Part shown: piece by piece, positions 8,060 through 16,209 of the stretch | How positions within the stretch are numbered: the first letter of the stretch is position 1 | Layout: each line of letters opens with the position of its first letter | Origin: Deltaproteobacteria bacterium HGW-Deltaproteobacteria-2 | Lineage (GTDB): Bacteria > Desulfobacterota > Syntrophia > Syntrophales > Smithellaceae | Direction of reading: 5' to 3' | Assembly (NCBI GenBank): GCA_002840505.1 | Contig: PHBC01000001.1 | Span: forward strand, 311,782-375,781 | DNA length: 64,000 bases | Made by a program: the position numbers and the translations under genes | Notes under the pieces: model-generated | What the model was told of the DNA's origin: nothing | The model's input: only the letters and a program-made list of their open reading frames with translations | Database searches by the model: none

Positions 8060-8980
8060 ATGGCGCATATCTGGCCAATTGGAGGCGGCAAAGGAGGATC
8101 AGGCAAGAGTTTCTTAACCAGTTCCCTGGGGCGTCTTTTAGCAAAGGCGGGCAGGAAAACTCTGCTGATTGATCTCGATCTGGGTGCGGCAAACCTGCAT
8201 ACGATGGTTGACGTCCCTTATCCGGAGAAATGTTTTTCCGATTTTATCACAAAAAAAATAAGCTTATTGGAAGACATTGTTCTGGCAACTCCTTTCCCCA
8301 ATCTCTTTTTGATCAGCGGCGCTCACGATAGTCTGGACATTGCCAACCTTCCCTATGAAAAAAAGATAAAAACGCTGAAGTCCATAGCCAAACTCAAATA
8401 CGAATATATTATTCTGGATCTGGGAGCAGGCACAGCCTTTAACACTCTTGATTTTTTTCTCGCCTCCCAAAACGGCATATTCATCACTACGCCGGAGCCG
8501 ACTTCCATTGAAAATGTTTACCGGTTGATGCGCGCCATATATCTGCGCCGTATCCGCCATTATTTTTCCGCGGCCGATTTCAAGATGCTGGAAAAGAAAG
8601 TTCGAGAGCACCTTGGCGATGATTCTATCAACAAACCCGAAAATATCGCTTCCGTTGTCAGGAAAGAATACCCCGAAAAATTCGCACTGATCAAAAAGGA
8701 TTTTAATTCTTTTCACTTCAAACTTATTCTTAACCAATTGCGCAAACAGGACAATGTAGAGTTGGGTTCACAGATATGCAAGATCATCAAAAAGCACCTC
8801 GGGCTGCATGTTGATTTTGCCGGCAACATCGCTTACGATGAACACGTTCACGATGCCATTTGCCAGAGAGTATCGTTTTTAGATCGTTATCCTCACACTC
8901 GTGCCGCCAATGATCTGCGCGAGCTGAACAGGAAAATGAGTAATTCCTTAGGCGAACAATTGATTCTTAACTATCTTTAA
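8060..8980 (+). CDS. MinD/ParA-family ATPase
   Basis: A 306-residue P-loop ATPase of the SIMIBI MinD/ParA group. The deviant Walker A motif GGGKGGSGKS (Lys11 and Lys16) opens the protein, LLIDLDLGAANLH provides the A' aspartates and YIILDLGAG is the Walker B strand. The C-terminal half is helical and carries no recognised domain. FlhG-type and MinD-type members regulate placement of flagella, pili or division machinery, but no flagellar or min genes are nearby. The next gene, 23 bases downstream, encodes a J-like/RodZ-HTH protein, so the two are probably co-transcribed and may act together in polar or cytoskeletal organisation. That role is inference; the ATPase assignment is firm. Confidence 0.88.
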   Translation: MAHIWPIGGGKGGSGKSFLTSSLGRLLAKAGRKTLLIDLDLGAANLHTMVDVPYPEKCFSDFITKKISLLEDIVLATPFPNLFLISGAHDSLDIANLPYEKKIKTLKSIAKLKYEYIILDLGAGTAFNTLDFFLASQNGIFITTPEPTSIENVYRLMRAIYLRRIRHYFSAADFKMLEKKVREHLGDDSINKPENIASVVRKEYPEKFALIKKDFNSFHFKLILNQLRKQDNVELGSQICKIIKKHLGLHVDFAGNIAYDEHVHDAICQRVSFLDRYPHTRAANDLRELNRKMSNSLGEQLILNYL

Positions 8981-9003
8981 AATTTACCAGTTTGAGGCCG
9001 TAA

Positions 9004-9657
9004 ATGGAAAAAGATTTCGCCCAGTTGAATTATTACGAAATGCTGGATATTAAAACGAATGCAACAGCTCTGGAAATTCGTGCAGCTTACAATTCCGCAT
9101 TACAGATGTATCAGTCCAATTCGCTGGTCAGTTATTCCTTTTTTTCGCAGAAAGAAAGGAAAGAAATACTCGCATATCTGGAAAAAGCTTACTTCACACT
9201 CATCAATGAAAAAGAAAGAGAACTCTACGATAATGAACTTATCAAGGCCGGGATTATAACTCCGACGGAAAGAGGCCCGGCAGCTAAAGGACCTGTCAGT
9301 ATTTTCGATTTTAACCGGCAGAAGGATACCTCCGGTACTCTGAAAACTCATACTTCTGAATTAAAAGCAAAAATTTCCCAAAATCAACGCATCAGAGAAA
9401 TCATTTCCCGGCAGGAAATCAGAGGCTCTGATCTTAAGGAAATACGAAGCGAACTGGGCATCGCCGTTGAAACAATTCATCAGCAAACAAAAATCCGCCT
9501 CGATTATCTGCACTGGATCGAGGATGATAAAATAGAAAAATTGCCTGCCGCTGTTTTTCTCAAAGGTTTCATTAAATCCTATTTAAAATGCCTCTGTATA
9601 GAGCCGGCAGATGAGATTAGCGCCCGTTACGTGAATTTTCTGGAGCGCAAAAATTAG
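9004..9657 (+). CDS. degenerate J-domain plus RodZ-type HTH protein
   Basis: A 217-residue protein with two separable parts. Residues about 7-78 resemble a DnaJ J-domain (NYYEMLDIKTNATALEIRAAYN and, later, KAYFTLINEKERELYD), but the HPD tripeptide that activates Hsp70 is absent: the helix II-III turn reads MYQSNSLVSYS. After a linker, residues about 138-215 match the RodZ-type HTH_25 domain (DLKEIRSELGIAVETIHQQT, then LPAAVFLKGFIKSYLKCL). There is no transmembrane segment or periplasmic domain as in RodZ proper. It follows a MinD-like ATPase by 23 bases. The architecture suggests an adaptor or regulator that contacts cytoskeletal or DNA partners, not a working co-chaperone. Confidence 0.8.
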   Translation: MEKDFAQLNYYEMLDIKTNATALEIRAAYNSALQMYQSNSLVSYSFFSQKERKEILAYLEKAYFTLINEKERELYDNELIKAGIITPTERGPAAKGPVSIFDFNRQKDTSGTLKTHTSELKAKISQNQRIREIISRQEIRGSDLKEIRSELGIAVETIHQQTKIRLDYLHWIEDDKIEKLPAAVFLKGFIKSYLKCLCIEPADEISARYVNFLERKN

Positions 9658-9658
9658 C

Positions 9659-9688
9659 TTGACAGGCTACGCCTTTGATGTGCATTAT
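9659..9688 (+). promoter_or_regulatory. candidate promoter for the FN3 lipoprotein
   Basis: TTGACA at 9659-9664, an 18-base spacer and CATTAT at 9683-9688. It begins just after the stop codon of the upstream gene. The lipoprotein has its own terminator, so a dedicated promoter here is plausible. Confidence 0.4.
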
Positions 9689-9810
9689 TTAACAGTAATA
9701 ATCAATTAAAAATGTTTTTAAATGCGGATTTTTATTTCTTATTTTTTCAGCATCTTTGGAAAATAGACGTTTCAACATACAATAACATAAGATGATTTTA
9801 AGGAGCATTA

Positions 9811-11169
9811 ATGAAAAAATTATCAGCATACTTATTATTGTTGAGTTTGATTATAATTTTTATATCCGCCTGCTCGTCCGGTAGCGATACACCACCGGTT
9901 ACGCCATCACCACCTTCTATATTGGGTGCGCAACTGAGAGCCGAAGCCGGAGATCAACAAGTCACTCTTTCCTGGCCGATGGTAGTGGGCGCCGATACTT
10001 ACAATGTTTACTACAAAGCTTCCGGCATACCAACGAAAACCTCTTACGACCAGAAGTTTACCGGACTAACGAGTGCGCCTTATATAGTAACAAGCCTCAC
10101 TAACGAAACAACGTACTATTTCGCATTTACTGCCGTAAATACCTCCACAGGTGAAAGTGCTTTGTCAGAGATAATTCCGGCGACACCGCAGGGAACACCC
10201 ATTCCGCCTGCATTTCCTAAAAATGTCCGCGCCAATGCGGGAAACACAACCATCACCGTCACCTGGACTACCGTAACGGACGCCGAAGTTTACAACTTAT
10301 ATCAATACTCGAATTTAAATGACTTAATTCTTGCTGCTGAAATTAAAAGTACCGACAGCAATTGCTCCACCAGCCAATGCTCATTTACAGCGACCGGTCT
10401 TGAAAACGGAAAGACTTATTTCTTTTATTTAACGGCGGAAAATAATACGAGCGGCAAGTCAGATGAAGTTTGGGCAAAACCAAGCGCAGGTTCGCCCACG
10501 TCCGGCATACAGTCAACATCATTAGATATAACAGCGCCACAAAATGTAAGCGCAGCAGCAGGAGACGCTATGTTGACGCTCACATGGGATCCACCCTCGG
10601 GCGGAGCAACCCCCAACACTTTTTACAATGTCTATTATGATACGCATTACCCTATTACACCTACCGCAGATAACAAAGTCCCCCAACGTACGAGCCCATG
10701 GCCTTTTAACGGACTGACAAATGGAGATACTTACTACCTCTATGTAACGGCCGTTCTGGCCAGCGGTCCCTCCTTCGCAGCTTATGCTACGCCGAGCGCA
10801 ACCCCGCCGCCTTTTGCTCCCGTCATCACTAGCGTAGTTGCAGGAGATGGTTATGTGGATCTATACTGGAACGCACCGGTTACATCTACCGGCAGCGTTA
10901 CCTATAACATTTATTATGGAACAACGATGGGGATCACAAAAGAAAACGGTGTATCACCTTCATCGGCTCGCGGAGTGACAGGTAACTCGGGTCGAATGGC
11001 AAGCCTCACTAACGACGTTAAATACTACTTTGTTATAACGGCAGTGGATGACAACGGTGAAGGTGCTGAATCAAACGAAGTGTGGGCAATACCTTCAGCA
11101 TCTTCCCCCTCTAGTGGTATTGAAGGTACCAATTTAAAAAATGGTTCAGTGGTCATTTATGCCCTTTAG
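9811..11169 (+). CDS. secreted lipoprotein with four fibronectin type III repeats
   Basis: A 452-residue exported protein. The N-terminus is a lipoprotein signal peptide with the lipobox ISAC (Cys21), followed by a Ser/Pro-rich linker. Four FN3-like domains follow, at about 34-125, 132-222, 242-330 and 337-428, each with the repeated signature YNVYY or YNIYY, then LTN(G/D)xxYYF, then VTAV. AAGGAG lies five bases before the ATG. It probably sits on the outer membrane or cell surface and binds carbohydrate or protein. The C-terminus ends NGSVVIYAL, similar to the ends of two exported proteins at 54.8-56.0 kb (VMVYAH and LVIYAH). It lies just before the type II secretion operon, which could export it; that is inference. 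Confidence 0.85.
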   Translation: MKKLSAYLLLLSLIIIFISACSSGSDTPPVTPSPPSILGAQLRAEAGDQQVTLSWPMVVGADTYNVYYKASGIPTKTSYDQKFTGLTSAPYIVTSLTNETTYYFAFTAVNTSTGESALSEIIPATPQGTPIPPAFPKNVRANAGNTTITVTWTTVTDAEVYNLYQYSNLNDLILAAEIKSTDSNCSTSQCSFTATGLENGKTYFFYLTAENNTSGKSDEVWAKPSAGSPTSGIQSTSLDITAPQNVSAAAGDAMLTLTWDPPSGGATPNTFYNVYYDTHYPITPTADNKVPQRTSPWPFNGLTNGDTYYLYVTAVLASGPSFAAYATPSATPPPFAPVITSVVAGDGYVDLYWNAPVTSTGSVTYNIYYGTTMGITKENGVSPSSARGVTGNSGRMASLTNDVKYYFVITAVDDNGEGAESNEVWAIPSASSPSSGIEGTNLKNGSVVIYAL

Positions 11170-11200
11170 CATGATTAATAACTAATATGATTAAAGAAGA

Positions 11201-11230
11201 AAAAGGGGCTTAAACGCCCCTTTTTCTTTT
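11201..11230 (+). terminator. rho-independent terminator
   Basis: AAAAGGGGC, a six-base loop and GCCCCTTTTTCTTTT form a strong stem with a U-rich tail 32 bases after the lipoprotein stop codon. It separates this gene from the type II secretion operon. Confidence 0.9.
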
Positions 11231-11321
11231 AGGAAAAATTTTATTAACACCCATAACTTATTGAATCAAATTCAAATTCATGTTAAACTTTACAAGTGTT
11301 TCAGTAATGGCTTCATAATTT

Positions 11322-11396
11322 TGTCATTTCGAGCATAGCGAGAAATCTTAGTAATTTTAAAATGTTGAAAGATATCTCCCTTCGGTCGATATGACA
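11322..11396. repeat. type A inverted element, copy 2
   Basis: Begins TGTCATTTCGAGCATAGCGAG and ends GGTCGATATGACA, with AAATCTTA and AAAGATATCTC as inner partners. It lies in the leader region of the secretion operon. A weak promoter candidate (TTGAAT 11261, TAAACT 11284, 17-base spacer) is upstream of it. Confidence 0.75.
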
Positions 11397-11453
11397 AAGC
11401 ATTCATGAAATACTCCACTAGTGTAATTTAATGGTCAGCGGAGTTAAAAATAA

Positions 11454-12680
11454 ATGAGTGTTTTCGAATATGTAGCGCTGGATGAGAAGGGTCGGCAACG
11501 CAAAGGTTTTATTGACGCGCCGGGTGTGACCGCGGCACGACAGAAACTGCGCGAAGAAAACGTTTATCCCGTCGAAATCAATCAGGCAGAGAACAAAAAA
11601 GAAAACGCATTATCGGAAATTTTAAAGTTCAACATCTGGCAACGGGTTTCCGCCGGCGACGTTTCCATATTCACCCGTCAGTTATCAACTCTATTAGGCG
11701 CCGGGATGCCGCTGGTGCCTTCTCTCACGATCCTGATGAAACAGACCAATAATCCTCTTTTAAAAAAATCACTGGCGCAAATCCGCGAACAGGTTAATGA
11801 AGGCAAAAGCCTGACTGAGGGCATGTCCAACTTCCCTCAAATTTTCCCGCCTTTTTACTTAAATATGGTCAGGGCCGGAGAAGCATCGGGAACCATCAAT
11901 CTGGTTCTGGAGCGCCTTGCCGACTTCTCGGAGAATCAGCAGGCATTGATGAGCAAGATCCGCTCTGCCCTTGCCTATCCTTTTATTATGTTTTTTATCG
12001 GAAGCGCCGTTATTTTGCTGTTGATGACTTTTGTCGTACCCCAAATTACCGGCATTTTCACCGATATGCACCAAGCCCTGCCGCTGATTACAATTATTTT
12101 AATTGCTGTCAGTAATTTTTTGAAATCTTTTTGGTGGCTTATTTTGATAATTCTCGCCGTCTCGATAGCCGCTTTCAGATACACGACAAACGGTACGGAA
12201 AAAGGCAAGCGCCTGTGGGATAATGTTAAACTGAAAGCTCCGGTATTTGGCCAGATCAATCGAAAAATCGCAATTGCCCGTTTTTCCCGCACACTGGCCA
12301 CTTTGCTGCAAAGCGGCGTTCCGCTTCTTCAGGCCATGGAAATAGTCCGCAACGTCGTTAATAATATTATTATCGGCGAGGCAATCCGTAAAGCCGGCAA
12401 AGACGTAGAGGAAGGCAAAGAGCTCTCCTCTCCCCTGACGCAAAGCGGCATATTCCCTCCCATGGTGACTGAAATGATTGCCGTCGGAGAACAAAGTGGC
12501 ACGCTGGAGGCAATGCTCAACCGTATTGCCACGACTTATGAAACAGAAGCTCAGGCAGATATAATGGTTATGACTTCTCTTTTGGAACCGTTAATGATAC
12601 TGGTAATGGGGTTTATTGTCGGATTTATTGTTGTTTCCATTTTGTTGCCGATATTTGAAATGAACCAGTTGGTTCGATGA
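11454..12680 (+). CDS. gspF: type II secretion inner-membrane protein GspF
   Basis: A 408-residue polytopic protein of the GspF/PilC family, the inner-membrane platform of the type II secretion system. The protein starts with the short N-terminal domain FEYVALDEKGRQRKGF and carries two homologous cytoplasmic halves with the typical FTRQLSTLLGAGMPL and FSRTLATLLQSGVPLLQAM motifs, each followed by hydrophobic segments (about 170-195, 210-240 and 375-400). Full family length. It is the first gene of the operon, which is unusual because gspF normally follows gspE; here gspD and gspE are at the far end. The ATG has a GGAG about 12 bases upstream. Confidence 0.96.
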   Translation: MSVFEYVALDEKGRQRKGFIDAPGVTAARQKLREENVYPVEINQAENKKENALSEILKFNIWQRVSAGDVSIFTRQLSTLLGAGMPLVPSLTILMKQTNNPLLKKSLAQIREQVNEGKSLTEGMSNFPQIFPPFYLNMVRAGEASGTINLVLERLADFSENQQALMSKIRSALAYPFIMFFIGSAVILLLMTFVVPQITGIFTDMHQALPLITIILIAVSNFLKSFWWLILIILAVSIAAFRYTTNGTEKGKRLWDNVKLKAPVFGQINRKIAIARFSRTLATLLQSGVPLLQAMEIVRNVVNNIIIGEAIRKAGKDVEEGKELSSPLTQSGIFPPMVTEMIAVGEQSGTLEAMLNRIATTYETEAQADIMVMTSLLEPLMILVMGFIVGFIVVSILLPIFEMNQLVR

Positions 12681-12711
12681 AGACTTTGTAAAACACCCTA
12701 TATGTTTTACG

Positions 12712-12820
12712 TGTCCCCCGCTGGCGGGGGATAAAGGGGGTGGAAGAGTGAAAAGCAGAGGATTAGAGGATTGGATATCCACCTCCGTCACCAGGGTGAC
12801 ACCTCCGCCAGCGGAGGACA
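12712..12820. repeat. REPIN-like paired palindrome, copy 2
   Basis: Left end TGTCCCCCGCTGGCGGGGG and right end CCTCCGCCAGCGGAGGACA. Reverse-complemented, it has the same order of parts as 4999-5126, including GTGTCACC...GGTGACGGAGGTGG, but with an unrelated centre. It lies between gspF and gspG, inside the secretion operon. Confidence 0.8.
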
Positions 12821-12849
12821 GAAAATAACAAAAGAAACAGGGGTTGGTT

Positions 12850-13302
12850 ATGAAAAAAAACAGGCAAAAGAAAAACGGACAGGCTGGTTTTACCTTAATA
12901 GAATTGATGGTGGTTATTATCATTTTAGGAGTACTTGCCGGTCTTATTATTCCCCGCGTCATGGGACGCCCCGACGAGGCAAGGCAGTCTAAAGCTAAAA
13001 TTCAAATGGAGGCCATGGAATCAGCGCTGAAACTTTATAAGCTCGATAACGGCAGTTATCCCACAACCGAACAGGGTTTGCGCGCTTTGGTGGAAGCACC
13101 TACCGTAGGCAACGTTCCTAAAAACTGGCGCCAGGGCGGCTATCTGGAAAAAGGCAAAGTGCCCAAAGACCCCTGGGGAAATGAATTTATTTATATAAGT
13201 CCCGGCAGCCACAGCGATTTCGACTTAACTTGTCTTGGCGCCGATGGGGAACCCGACGGTGAAGGTGTTAATAAAGACATCAATAATTGGGAAATTGAAT
13301 AA
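12850..13302 (+). CDS. gspG: type II secretion major pseudopilin GspG
   Basis: A 150-residue major pseudopilin. The type IV prepilin cleavage site lies in [17 protein letters not shown], with the conserved Glu at position +5 and a long hydrophobic stalk. The rest has the GspG hallmarks: [30 protein letters not shown] and an acidic calcium-site-like tail (ADGEPDGEG). I use the ATG at 12850, which has a GGGG ribosome-binding element at proper distance, instead of the TTG six bases upstream. It would be cleaved and methylated by prepilin peptidase, which is not encoded in this window. It forms the body of the pseudopilus that pushes substrates through the GspD secretin. Confidence 0.97.
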   Translation: MKKNRQKKNGQAGFTLIELMVVIIILGVLAGLIIPRVMGRPDEARQSKAKIQMEAMESALKLYKLDNGSYPTTEQGLRALVEAPTVGNVPKNWRQGGYLEKGKVPKDPWGNEFIYISPGSHSDFDLTCLGADGEPDGEGVNKDINNWEIE

Positions 13303-13369
13303 ACAAGCCGCCATAAAGCGCTGCAAGACAGACCATTTTGCGTGTCCTGTTGAGCCCTCGCGCCATTTC

Positions 13370-13957
13370 TTGTCACCTTGCGTCACCTTCATCAGGTGGC
13401 CAAGTGGTCAGACAGGCAGGACATCAGGATGTTTTGCGGTATCTCCTGGTTTCACACTTGTAGAGTTGTTAGTCGTTATTATCCTTGCAGGAGTGATTGT
13501 GGCACTAGCCGTTCCCTCTACAAGGGATGTTCTAACCGGTGACAGCCTGAAAAAGGCTTCGCGTCAGTTCATCGGCATGGAAAGAAAACTACGCGGAGAC
13601 GCTGTACGCGATCAAATAGACTACATTCTCTGCATAGATTTACCAAAGGCCGCCTACTGGGTTGTTACTTCCGACATGACCACGGAAAAACAAGATGAAA
13701 TAAAAAAGAACCCGAAACATTTGCCGGCGGATGTGGTCATTGCCGATATAGTTGACGAAAGCAACAAAAAGAAATCCGACGGTGAAGCAAGAATTGTTTT
13801 CAGAAAAAATAATATCTGTTCTCCGGCCTTAATTCATCTGTCCTATGAAGAAGATTCTATGACAATAGTAATAAATCCTTTCCTTGGTGTAACGGATACT
13901 TATGACAGATATGTCGATGTCTCCGTAAACGATTCGGGAATATCTCATTCCATATAG
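13370..13957 (+). CDS. gspH: type II secretion minor pseudopilin GspH (start uncertain, possible frameshift)
   Basis: The prepilin core SPG/FTLVELLVVIILAGVIV with Glu at +5, its length and its position between gspG and gspI identify a minor pseudopilin GspH. The start is unclear. The in-frame ATGs at 13235 and 13244 lie inside gspG and would give a leader of about 72 residues. The TTG at 13370 gives 27 residues but has no ribosome-binding site. A good-looking ATG at 13429, preceded by AGGACATCAGG, is out of frame by one base. Removing one T from the TTTT at 13432-13435 would give the canonical leader MFAVSPG. I list the TTG start only as a compromise. Either a sequence error or a real frameshift is likely. 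Confidence 0.8.
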   Translation: MSPCVTFIRWPSGQTGRTSGCFAVSPGFTLVELLVVIILAGVIVALAVPSTRDVLTGDSLKKASRQFIGMERKLRGDAVRDQIDYILCIDLPKAAYWVVTSDMTTEKQDEIKKNPKHLPADVVIADIVDESNKKKSDGEARIVFRKNNICSPALIHLSYEEDSMTIVINPFLGVTDTYDRYVDVSVNDSGISHSI

Positions 13958-13972
13958 ATAAAGGATGGCGGC

Positions 13973-14344
13973 ATGACGCAAAACAAAGCAAGCGGTTTCA
14001 CGCTCATGGAAGTTATGATCGCCATGGCCATTCTAGCCATCGCCCTGGTGGCTATTTTTCAACTGCAATCGCAGAGTATTTCCATGTCCACCGATTCACG
14101 TTTTATGACCACAGCAGCCCTGCTGGCTCAGAGCAAAATGGTAGAGGCTGAAGCTGATTCTACGTTGGATAACCATAGCGAAGACGGAGATTTTGGCCCC
14201 GACTATCCTCAATATATCTGGCATATGGCAGTTGGTGATACCCAACTGTCACAGTTTAAAAAAATAGAGGTTACTGTAATCAATAAATTATTTGTCAATC
14301 GCGGGACATACACCCTTGTTCTCTATAAGACACAAGGAATGTAA
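13973..14344 (+). CDS. gspI: type II secretion minor pseudopilin GspI
   Basis: A 123-residue minor pseudopilin with a short leader (MTQNKASG) cut before FTLMEVMIAMAILAIALVA, carrying Glu at +5. LLAQSKMVEAE and the small beta-rich C-terminus fit GspI, which nucleates the pseudopilus tip with GspJ and GspK. The ribosome-binding site AAGGATGG is well placed and the gene starts 15 bases after gspH. Length matches the family. Confidence 0.93.
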   Translation: MTQNKASGFTLMEVMIAMAILAIALVAIFQLQSQSISMSTDSRFMTTAALLAQSKMVEAEADSTLDNHSEDGDFGPDYPQYIWHMAVGDTQLSQFKKIEVTVINKLFVNRGTYTLVLYKTQGM

Positions 14345-14437
14345 TTTATGACCAGACGAATCACAACAAAAATTACTTATACAGAAAATGTTTGCGGCTC
14401 AGATTGTATGTGTCGGGTAGATGCTTGTCCGGCGCAA

Positions 14438-14568
14438 GAGACTGTGATGCAATTCATATTTATGTCATTTCGATGCGAAGCGAGAAATCTTGTTTTTAAC
14501 AAATTCAGGGCTTTAAGATTCCTCATATGCGTTCGGAATGACAGCTTTCACTATCGCAACACAGTCTC
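14438..14568. repeat. outer inverted-repeat element, copy 2, enclosing a type A repeat
   Basis: GAGACTGTGATGCAAT (14438-14453) and ATCGCAACACAGTCTC (14553-14568) are inverted repeats with two mismatches and match the ends of the 4964-5171 element. They enclose a type A element (14463-14543, TGTCATTTCGATGCGAAGCG to GGAATGACA). The whole insert separates gspI from gspJ and is by chance open in the gspJ frame. Confidence 0.8.
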
Positions 14569-14587
14569 GAATGCCGGGAGCGTTCGC

Positions 14588-15244
14588 GTGCCCTTCAGGT
14601 TTTTTCAACAGCCCCGCGGGTTTACGCTGGTTGAGATATTAATTGCCATCTTTATTCTGGGATTGGTTATGTCCACTGTTTATGTTTCCTACAGCGGCAT
14701 TTTGAAAACTTCGCATCAGATGGAGGAAGAAAGCAACATTTACAAGATGGCCCGTACATCCATGGACAGGATGATTAAAGATTTATCGTCTCTACAAACC
14801 AACTCCGGCTCTCTTGACTTTCGCGCTGAGAAAAAAACATTAAGCAACCGGGAATTTTATTCTCTTTCATTCTGGTCGGCTTCTCATCTGGCTTTCGGTG
14901 AAAATGAAGGTACAGGACGTCCGGCAACAATCAGCTACTATGTGCAGGAGGATGAAGGAGGAGAAAGCTTTTCGTTGTGGAGATCAGATATCGCCGGCAC
15001 CAAGCCGGACAAAGAAAAAAACTTAAGCGGCGGATTTGTGATTTGTCAAAACATCGATTCCTGGAAATTAAGATTTTACGACTCCACAGGCAAGGAATTG
15101 GAATCGTGGGATTCTTCATCTTTGAACGAGCAAAAAGACAAGGCCCCGGCAGCTGTAAAAATAGAACTGGCCCTGGTCAATTTAAATGACAAGGCAAAAC
15201 CGTACAAATTCATGACTAAGGTATTTTTACCGGTAAAGAAATAA
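14588..15244 (+). CDS. gspJ: type II secretion minor pseudopilin GspJ
   Basis: A minor pseudopilin of 218 residues from the GTG at 14588. The leader MPFRFFQQPRG is cut before FTLVEILIAIFILGLVM (Glu at +5), and GGGAG lies eight bases upstream of the GTG. The frame is open back to an ATG at 14348, but that extension is translated repeat DNA and would put about 90 residues before the prepilin site, so I reject it. The body (MARTSMDRMIKDLSSLQ, then LSFWSASH) is typical GspJ. It forms the pseudopilus tip with GspI and GspK. The repeat insertion upstream probably replaced the original intergenic spacing. Confidence 0.92.
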   Translation: MPFRFFQQPRGFTLVEILIAIFILGLVMSTVYVSYSGILKTSHQMEEESNIYKMARTSMDRMIKDLSSLQTNSGSLDFRAEKKTLSNREFYSLSFWSASHLAFGENEGTGRPATISYYVQEDEGGESFSLWRSDIAGTKPDKEKNLSGGFVICQNIDSWKLRFYDSTGKELESWDSSSLNEQKDKAPAAVKIELALVNLNDKAKPYKFMTKVFLPVKK

Positions 15245-15249
15245 ACGTA

Positions 15250-16209
15250 ATGAAAAAACTATTTCACAACAATCGGGGCATCGCGCTGATCACGGTAATA
15301 TTGATCGTCGGTATTTTAGTGGCAATTGTCATCGAATTGAACAGATCGTCTCGTGCCGAGATTTATGACGCGGCCAACATCAGCGATGGAATCAAATTAA
15401 CTTATATTGCCAAGTCCGGATTTTACGGAGCAGCCGCATTGCTGACCAATTCTAAAAACGATTACGATACATTGCGTGACGATTGGGCAAAGGCAGAGCT
15501 TTTATCCGAAAAGTCCGTATCTCTTTTTACTGACGGTTATTTTATTACAGCGGTTGAAGATGAAGCCGGTAAAATCCCTCTCAATAAACTGATAAGCGTA
15601 AATGAATATAAAGATATATTGATTAGATTGCTTTGTCTGCCGGAATTCGGACTGGACGAAAGAAAGGCGAATGAAATTGTCGATTCCATCAAAGATTGGA
15701 TCGATGATGATGAAAATGTTCCCGGCGCCGGAGCAGAAACTTCTTATTACGTTTCTTTAGATCCGCCTTATGAAGCAAAAAACGCTCAGTTGGATTGCAT
15801 TGAAGAATTGCTTATGATAAAGGGTATAACCAAAGAAATTTTTTACGGAACAAAAGAAAAACCGGGGCTTAAAGGATACATTACCGTAGACAGCGATGGG
15901 TTAATAAATATCAATACGGCGCCCCGAATGGTACTGCGCGCACTTTCTGACGATATCACGGCAGAACTGGCTGACTCAATGGATGAATACCGCAGGAAAG
16001 AAGGCAATGATTTAGCAAGCCCGCAGTGGTATAAACAAGTTTCCGGTATGGCGGGCGTGACAATCAAGGCCGAACTGATTACGGTAAAAAGCAATTATTT
16101 TAAAATTATCTCCACAGGAAAAATGAAGAATATGGCGCAAAGCTTAAGCGGTGTGGTAAAAAGAACACAGCAAAAATCCTTCCAGATAATCAAGTGGAGG
16201 CAGGATTAA
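15250..16209 (+). CDS. gspK: type II secretion minor pseudopilin GspK
   Basis: A 319-residue large minor pseudopilin. The leader MKKLFHNNRG precedes IALITVILIVGILVAIVIE; as usual for GspK the +5 Glu is missing, which fits its place at the very tip. The SAM-like alpha domain is visible in IVDSIKDWIDDDENVPGAG and in the helix-hairpin-helix segment LININTAPRMVLRALS. The gene starts six bases after gspJ and its stop codon overlaps the gspL start (TAATG), showing translational coupling. Confidence 0.95.
   Translation: MKKLFHNNRGIALITVILIVGILVAIVIELNRSSRAEIYDAANISDGIKLTYIAKSGFYGAAALLTNSKNDYDTLRDDWAKAELLSEKSVSLFTDGYFITAVEDEAGKIPLNKLISVNEYKDILIRLLCLPEFGLDERKANEIVDSIKDWIDDDENVPGAGAETSYYVSLDPPYEAKNAQLDCIEELLMIKGITKEIFYGTKEKPGLKGYITVDSDGLININTAPRMVLRALSDDITAELADSMDEYRRKEGNDLASPQWYKQVSGMAGVTIKAELITVKSNYFKIISTGKMKNMAQSLSGVVKRTQQKSFQIIKWRQD

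Noticed and set aside
14348..14587. N-terminal extension of the gspJ frame
   Set aside because: It is translated repeat DNA and would place the prepilin cleavage site about 90 residues in; the GTG at 14588 has a proper ribosome-binding site.
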